10,271 nt of DNA. Source: JAOUFP01 sp947085825. Its GTDB lineage: Bacteria > Nitrospirota > Thermodesulfovibrionia > Thermodesulfovibrionales > UBA6898. The notes beneath the pieces were generated by a model. The model worked only from the letters and a program-made list of their open reading frames with translations, ran no database searches and had not been told where the DNA came from. Shown here piece by piece: positions 7,264-10,271 of this stretch. Each line of letters begins with the position of its first letter. Position 1 is the stretch's first letter. Made by a program: the position numbers and the translations under genes. The stretch is taken from the NCBI GenBank assembly GCA_947085825.1, contig CAMTXX010000102.1, positions 1 to 10,271 on the forward strand. The letters are read 5' to 3'.

Positions 7264-7656
7264 TTATCTCTTTGAGAACTGGAAGCGTTTTCTTGCGCCT
7301 TTGAGTCCGTATTTCTTTCTTTCCACTTCTCTTGGGTCTCTTGTGAGAAAGCCTTCTTTTTTGAGTTTGCTTTTCACGTCAGCGTCCATCTTTACCATGG
7401 CCCTTGAAATGCCGAGCCTGATGGCTCCTGCCTGTCCGGTCAAACCGCCGCCATCCACTTTTACCGTTATATCATGTTTGCCGGTTGCCCCGATGAGTTC
7501 GATAGGCTGTCTTATGATCATACGCAGCGTCTCTCTTGGAAAATAGGTATCCACAGGTTTGCTGTTGACGATTATCTTGCCGCTCCCTGAAGCGACATTT
7601 ACTCTGGCAATTGAAGATTTTCTTCTGCCTATAGCGATATATTTAATTTCAGCCAT
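7264..7656 (-). CDS. rpsI: Small-subunit ribosomal protein S9 (uS9)
   Basis: A 30S protein of the head domain whose C-terminal tail reaches the P-site tRNA. The 130 residues match bacterial S9. Visible hallmarks are GRRKSSIARV (10-19), the GGGLTGQAGAIRLGISRAM core, DPREVERKKYG, and the basic tail ending in FSKR, whose terminal Lys-Arg is nearly universal. The start is ATG at 7654-7656 with a strong AGGAG that overlaps the rplM stop (TAAGGAG), giving a 9-bp gap and probable translational coupling. The gene is closed by the terminator at 7188-7224. Confidence 0.98.
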   Translation of the reverse strand: MAEIKYIAIGRRKSSIARVNVASGSGKIIVNSKPVDTYFPRETLRMIIRQPIELIGATGKHDITVKVDGGGLTGQAGAIRLGISRAMVKMDADVKSKLKKEGFLTRDPREVERKKYGLKGARKRFQFSKR

Positions 7657-7665
7657 ATAAGCTCC

Positions 7666-8091
7666 TTATTGTAATATTTCAGGGATCTGGGCCTGATGCG
7701 GATGTTCAGCTCCCCTGTATACTTTTAATTTTTTGATCATTGCCCTGCCGAGTCTGTTTTTCGGCAGCATTCCCCACACAGCCTTTTCGATGATCTTCCC
7801 GGGTTTCTTTTCGAGAAGTTCTTTTGCGGTCTGGGCCTTAATACCGCCGACATAGCCGGTATGGTGGTAATACACCTTATCATTTATTTTATTGCCGGTG
7901 AGTTTGATCTTGTCGGCATTAATGACAATTATGAAATCACCTGTGTCGGCATTCGGGGTGAAGACAGGTTTGTTTTTACCTCTGAGATGCACGGCCACTT
8001 TTACAGCAAGCTTACCAAGGACCACATCTTTTGCATCGACTACATACCATTTGCGGTCAATATCACTTTTTTTAGCAAACTGGGTCTTCAT
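7666..8091 (-). CDS. rplM: Large-subunit ribosomal protein L13 (uL13)
   Basis: An early-assembling 50S protein that binds 23S rRNA. The 141 residues are standard length. Hallmarks are KWYVVDAKDVVLGKLA (14-29), the HLRGKNKP basic loop (35-42), NADTGDFIIVINADKI (47-62), YYHHTGYVGG (74-83) and AVWGMLPKNRLGR (104-116). The start is ATG at 8089-8091. The best ribosome site, AAGGAAGG, lies about 13 nt upstream, longer than usual; no alternative in-frame start fits it better. It is the first gene of rplM-rpsI, with a promoter at 8135-8162 and a predicted leader of about 35-40 nt. Confidence 0.98.
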   Translation of the reverse strand: MKTQFAKKSDIDRKWYVVDAKDVVLGKLAVKVAVHLRGKNKPVFTPNADTGDFIIVINADKIKLTGNKINDKVYYHHTGYVGGIKAQTAKELLEKKPGKIIEKAVWGMLPKNRLGRAMIKKLKVYRGAEHPHQAQIPEILQ

Positions 8092-8134
8092 TCTTCGCTT
8101 TTAACCTTCCTTTATCATAGTTGGGATTAGATAG

Positions 8135-8162
8135 GATATATAAACTTATGAATAATTGTCAA
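8135..8162 (-). promoter_or_regulatory. Sigma-70-type promoter of rplM-rpsI
   Basis: On the minus strand a perfect TTGACA (8157-8162) is followed by 16 nt and TATATC (8135-8140), with alternative overlapping -10 registers in the TATATATCC run. An inverted repeat GTCAA-5 nt-TTGAC (8158-8162 and 8168-8172) overlaps the -35 box and could be an operator, though it is short enough to be chance. Confidence 0.7.
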
Positions 8163-8221
8163 TTATTTTGACTGAAAAAGTAAAAATATAATGACATGCT
8201 GTTTGTAATTTGATAGCCTTT

Positions 8222-8422
8222 GTTTAACCTAAAAACGGCAGTTAGCCACGGATGAACACGGATAAACACAGATAAAACAAACGTTTGCTAAGGATAAAAG
8301 GTTTCACCCAACGGTAGGTGCCTTAAGCACAAAAAGGTGATTCACTATTTTTTGATAAGTCTTTGAAGTATCTGCGCAAATCTGTGCAAATCTGCGGCCA
8401 AATGCTTTTTATAGGTTTAATC
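8222..8422. repeat. Fold-back repeat element with 10-bp phased units
   Basis: About 200 bp of non-coding DNA with diverged inverted ends: the left begins GTTTAACCTAAAAACGGCAG, and the right, read inverted, begins GATTAAACCTATAAAAAGCA. Inside the left arm, three 10-nt units follow one another (CACGGATGAA, CACGGATAAA, CACAGATAAA; 8247-8276). Inside the right arm three more lie in the same register (TCTGCGCAAA, TCTGTGCAAA, TCTGCGGCCA; 8371-8400). A short palindrome GTGC-5 nt-GCAC (8318-8330) lies almost exactly at the centre. The outer 18 bp (8226-8243) also occur inverted at 7168-7185. No reading frame of note is present. It is probably a MITE-like or fold-back repeat, located just upstream of the lptC promoter. 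Confidence 0.75.
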
Positions 8423-8446
8423 AAAATTAACAGGCATTAATAATTC

Positions 8447-8461
8447 TGGCACATTATTTGC
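8447..8461 (+). promoter_or_regulatory. Sigma-54 (-24/-12) promoter of lptC-lptA-lptB-rpoN
   Basis: TGGCAC (8447-8452), 5 nt, TTGC (8458-8461): every base of the -24/-12 core matches consensus, with the required 10 nt between GG and GC. Transcription would begin near 8473, about 24 nt before the lptC ATG. A TTG at 8458 that could open a longer lptC frame lies inside the promoter and so would not be transcribed. A weaker sigma-70-like pair (TTTAAT, 17 nt, AATAAT) overlaps at about 8416-8444 and could give basal expression. The match is seen directly; function is inferred. Confidence 0.72.
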
Positions 8462-8496
8462 CTTTACTAAATTCCCCATGTGTGATAAACTTTTTT

Positions 8497-9009
8497 ATGA
8501 AGAAAAGCCTCCTCGTCTTTGCCTCATTTTTACTTTTTTCCCTTTTTTTCTTTATGTTTAAAGGAGAAAAAACCAACAATCCGGATGTTCATCTTAAAGG
8601 GGAATCGTTTTTCGAAGGGTTAAGGATTATTCAGAAAAAAAACGGCATCCCAAGCTGGATTTTGACTGCAAAACGGGCTGATATCTCAAAGGACGGCGAT
8701 GAAGCGAACCTGATAGACCTGGAGATGGAGGTGAAGAGCAAAGCAATAACAATTTACGCTGAAAAAGGCCTCTATAATCTGAACACCAGGAAAATATCTG
8801 TGGACGGAGCTGTTACGGCAAAAGGCAAAACTTATTCGATAACTACAGGAGATATTGAAATAGACAGCGCTGAAGGTCTGTTAAGAACAAACAGAGATGT
8901 ATTTATAGAGGGCAGGAAATTTACGCTGCAAGGCAAGGGGATGGAAATTAACAATAATGACCAAAAAGTGAGGATACTGAAAGATGTTAAAGCGACTTTT
9001 AATAATTAG
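8497..9009 (+). CDS. lptC: LPS export protein LptC
   Basis: LptC is a single-span inner-membrane protein whose periplasmic beta-jellyroll domain receives LPS from LptB2FG and passes it to LptA. With ATG 8497-8499 the product has 170 residues, slightly shorter than E. coli LptC (191). A hydrophobic N-terminal anchor covers residues 4-21 after Met-Lys-Lys. The rest is periplasmic and beta-rich, with the family's repeating pattern (GIPSWILTAKRADI, TIYAEKGLYN, GDIEIDSAEGLLRTN, GKGMEI). The longer frame from TTG 8458 is rejected because it starts within the -24/-12 promoter. GTG 8482 is possible, but neither it nor the ATG has a strong ribosome site. The last 26 bp overlap lptA. Sequence conservation in this family is low; the lptA-lptB-rpoN context makes the call secure. 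Confidence 0.88.
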   Translation: MKKSLLVFASFLLFSLFFFMFKGEKTNNPDVHLKGESFFEGLRIIQKKNGIPSWILTAKRADISKDGDEANLIDLEMEVKSKAITIYAEKGLYNLNTRKISVDGAVTAKGKTYSITTGDIEIDSAEGLLRTNRDVFIEGRKFTLQGKGMEINNNDQKVRILKDVKATFNN

Positions 9010-9454
9010 TATTTTTTTTATGTTTACGCCGGCGATACAGTCAGGCGCTGAAAATCAAAAGGCAAACATTAAAGGGCCTATCACTATCACCTCCGAAACT
9101 CTTATGGCAGACAACAAGGCGCATACAGCGTTGTTTGAAAAAAATGTCACGGCAAAGACAACGGATTTGACCATACATGCAGATAAAATGCTCGTCTTCT
9201 ATAAAGAAGACGGCGGTGTTGTAACAAAAATCGAGGCGGACGGAAACGTCAAGGTACTCAGGGAAGCACGCATTATTACATCAAAATCAGCAACGTATTA
9301 CGCTGATGAAGAAAAAGTTATTTTCACCGGGGAGCCCCGCGCCATGGACGGTGACAACATTGTCTCAGGGACTAAAATAATTTATTTTATGGGAGATGAC
9401 CGCTTTCTTGTAGAAAACAGCAAGGTCATTCTCAAGAGTAAAAAGGACCGTTAA
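8984..9454 (+). CDS. lptA: LPS transport periplasmic protein LptA (OstA-like)
   Basis: LptA is the periplasmic protein that oligomerises head-to-tail into the bridge carrying LPS from LptC to LptD at the outer membrane. The 156 residues include a signal peptide (Met-Leu-Lys-Arg, then hydrophobic to about residue 18, with probable cleavage near Gly21-Ala22). A single OstA/LptA jellyroll domain follows (ITITSETLMADNKAHTALFE at 33-52, LTIHADKMLVFY at 62-73, IEADGNVKVL at 83-92, KSATYYADEEKVIFTGEP at 101-118). The charged tail KSKKDR follows. The start is ATG 8984-8986, inside the lptC end (26-bp overlap). The stop overlaps the lptB start by one base (TAATG), implying tight translational coupling of the two genes. 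Confidence 0.92.
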   Translation: MLKRLLIISIFFMFTPAIQSGAENQKANIKGPITITSETLMADNKAHTALFEKNVTAKTTDLTIHADKMLVFYKEDGGVVTKIEADGNVKVLREARIITSKSATYYADEEKVIFTGEPRAMDGDNIVSGTKIIYFMGDDRFLVENSKVILKSKKDR

Positions 9455-10176
9455 TGCATTCGCTGGAAGTCAAAGGTCTTTATAAAAGCTACGGCAAAAA
9501 AATTGTCCTCAGGAATATAGACCTCAAGGTCTCAACTTCTGAAATCGTAGGGTTGCTCGGTCCGAATGGGGCAGGAAAAACAACCACTTTCTATAGTATT
9601 CTTGGTCTGATAAGACCTGACAAAGGCAGTATTTTTCTCGACCATGAAGATATCAGTCTGCTGCCGATGTATAAACGGGCGATGCGGGGCATAAGTTATC
9701 TGCCGCAGGAGCCGTCGATCTTCAGAAAACTTTCGGTTGAAGACAACCTGAAGGCTGTCCTGGAAATTAAAGGTCTCTCAAAGGATGCAATAGAGGCCGA
9801 GGCGCATATTTTATTAAAAGAGTTTAATCTGGAGGAATTTTCCAAAAGGGACGCCTTTAAACTGTCAGGCGGTGAAAGAAGGAGAGCTGAAATAGCCAGA
9901 ACACTTGCGACAAAGCCTACTTTTATACTATTCGATGAACCTTTTGCCGGCATTGATCCGCTTGCTATTATTGAATTAAAGAAAATGCTCGTCTATCTGA
10001 AAGAAAAAGGTCTGGGGATTATTATTACTGACCATAATGTGCGGGATACGCTTTCTATAACCGACAGGGCTTATATTATTAATAACGGCGAGATCCTCGA
10101 AGAAGGCAGCCCGGATAAACTTATTGCCACGCCGAAAGTAAAAGAAGTATACCTGGGAGAGGAGTTCAGGTTATAA
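9454..10176 (+). CDS. lptB: LPS export ABC transporter ATPase LptB
   Basis: LptB is the cytoplasmic ATPase of LptB2FG, which extracts LPS from the inner membrane and pushes it along the LptC-LptA bridge. The 240 residues match the family. Motifs: Walker A GPNGAGKTT (36-44), Q-loop Gln85 in LPQEPSIF, signature LSGGE (137-141) followed by the LptB-typical RRRAEIARTLA, Walker B FILFDEP (157-163) with catalytic Glu162, and H-loop His194 in ITDHNVRDTL. The tail GSPDKLIATPKVKEVYLGEEFRL closely follows the LptB pattern. The start is ATG 9454-9456, overlapping the lptA stop, with AAAAGGA upstream. The partners lptF and lptG are not in the window. The rpoN start follows the stop directly. Confidence 0.97.
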   Translation: MHSLEVKGLYKSYGKKIVLRNIDLKVSTSEIVGLLGPNGAGKTTTFYSILGLIRPDKGSIFLDHEDISLLPMYKRAMRGISYLPQEPSIFRKLSVEDNLKAVLEIKGLSKDAIEAEAHILLKEFNLEEFSKRDAFKLSGGERRRAEIARTLATKPTFILFDEPFAGIDPLAIIELKKMLVYLKEKGLGIIITDHNVRDTLSITDRAYIINNGEILEEGSPDKLIATPKVKEVYLGEEFRL

Positions 10177-10271
10177 ATGGCGCTGGAAAATCGTCTTGAA
10201 CTGAAGCTTTCTCAAAGGCTGGTGCTTACTCCACAGCTTCAGATGGCGATAAAACTATTGCAGATGCCGCA
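10177..10271 (+). CDS. rpoN: RNA polymerase sigma-54 factor, N-terminal fragment (window edge)
   Basis: The ATG at 10177-10179 follows the lptB stop with no gap. The 31 complete codons visible encode the start of sigma-54 Region I: after MALENRLELK comes LSQRLVLTPQLQMAIKLLQM, the glutamine- and leucine-rich segment that contacts activator ATPases and the -12 region. The rest lies beyond the window. AGG in TTCAGGTTATAAATG can serve as ribosome site. The lptA-lptB-rpoN order is widespread in Proteobacteria and relatives, which supports the call. The promoter upstream of lptC is of the type this protein reads, so autoregulation is possible. Confidence 0.95.
   Translation, partial: MALENRLELKLSQRLVLTPQLQMAIKLLQMP

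Noticed and set aside
8187..8192. Perfect TATAAT on the plus strand, a possible distant promoter for lptC
   Set aside because: The only good -35 (TTGACT, 8168-8173) is 13 nt away, too close, and transcription would have to cross the whole repeat element.
8247..8400. CRISPR-like array
   Set aside because: Units are 10 nt, contiguous without spacers, diverged and inverted between arms; there are no cas genes nearby.
8458..8496. Thirteen-residue longer N-terminus for LptC from a TTG start
   Set aside because: The TTG is part of the -12 element and upstream of the predicted transcript start, has no ribosome site, and the hydrophobic anchor follows the ATG at 8497 directly.

Overview
This is a chromosomal window from a double-membraned (Gram-negative type) bacterium. 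It carries lipoprotein export (Lol) and lipopolysaccharide export (Lpt) genes beside translation and arginine-biosynthesis genes. The gene orders (lysS-lolC-lolD; rplM-rpsI followed by argC; lptC-lptA-lptB-rpoN), moderate base composition and short intergenic spacing fit Nitrospirota or a deltaproteobacterial-type lineage. That placement is inference; no marker here settles it.

Layout. Positions 1-435 hold the left-over 3' end of a REP-associated (RAYT, Y1-type) transposase, boxed between two near-perfect 26-bp inverted repeats. Positions 436-3839 (minus strand) are lysS-lolC-lolD, behind a very good sigma-70-type promoter at 3929-3957. Divergently, 4024-5403 encodes a beta-CASP metallo-beta-lactamase-fold RNA nuclease. 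It converges on a minus-strand block (5417-7027) of a YfcE-type phosphoesterase and argC. Upstream of argC come a repeat element, an intrinsic terminator, and the rplM-rpsI ribosomal operon (7264-8091) with its own promoter. After a second, oppositely oriented repeat element (about 8222-8422), the plus-strand operon lptC-lptA-lptB-rpoN runs off the right edge, with rpoN cut after 31 codons.

How the genes work together. LolC/LolD release lipoproteins from the inner membrane. LptC/LptA/LptB are the inner-membrane and periplasmic parts of the LPS bridge. RpoN is sigma-54. The most notable signal is a consensus -24/-12 sigma-54 promoter (TGGCAC, 5 nt, TTGC at 8447-8461) directly upstream of lptC. 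It suggests that the operon encoding sigma-54, and with it LPS export, is itself sigma-54 dependent. The other points of interest are the transposase scar and a pair of fold-back repeats that share an 18-bp core and flank rplM-rpsI in inverted orientation. Most of the window is otherwise conserved housekeeping sequence, and I see no unknown multi-gene system in it.
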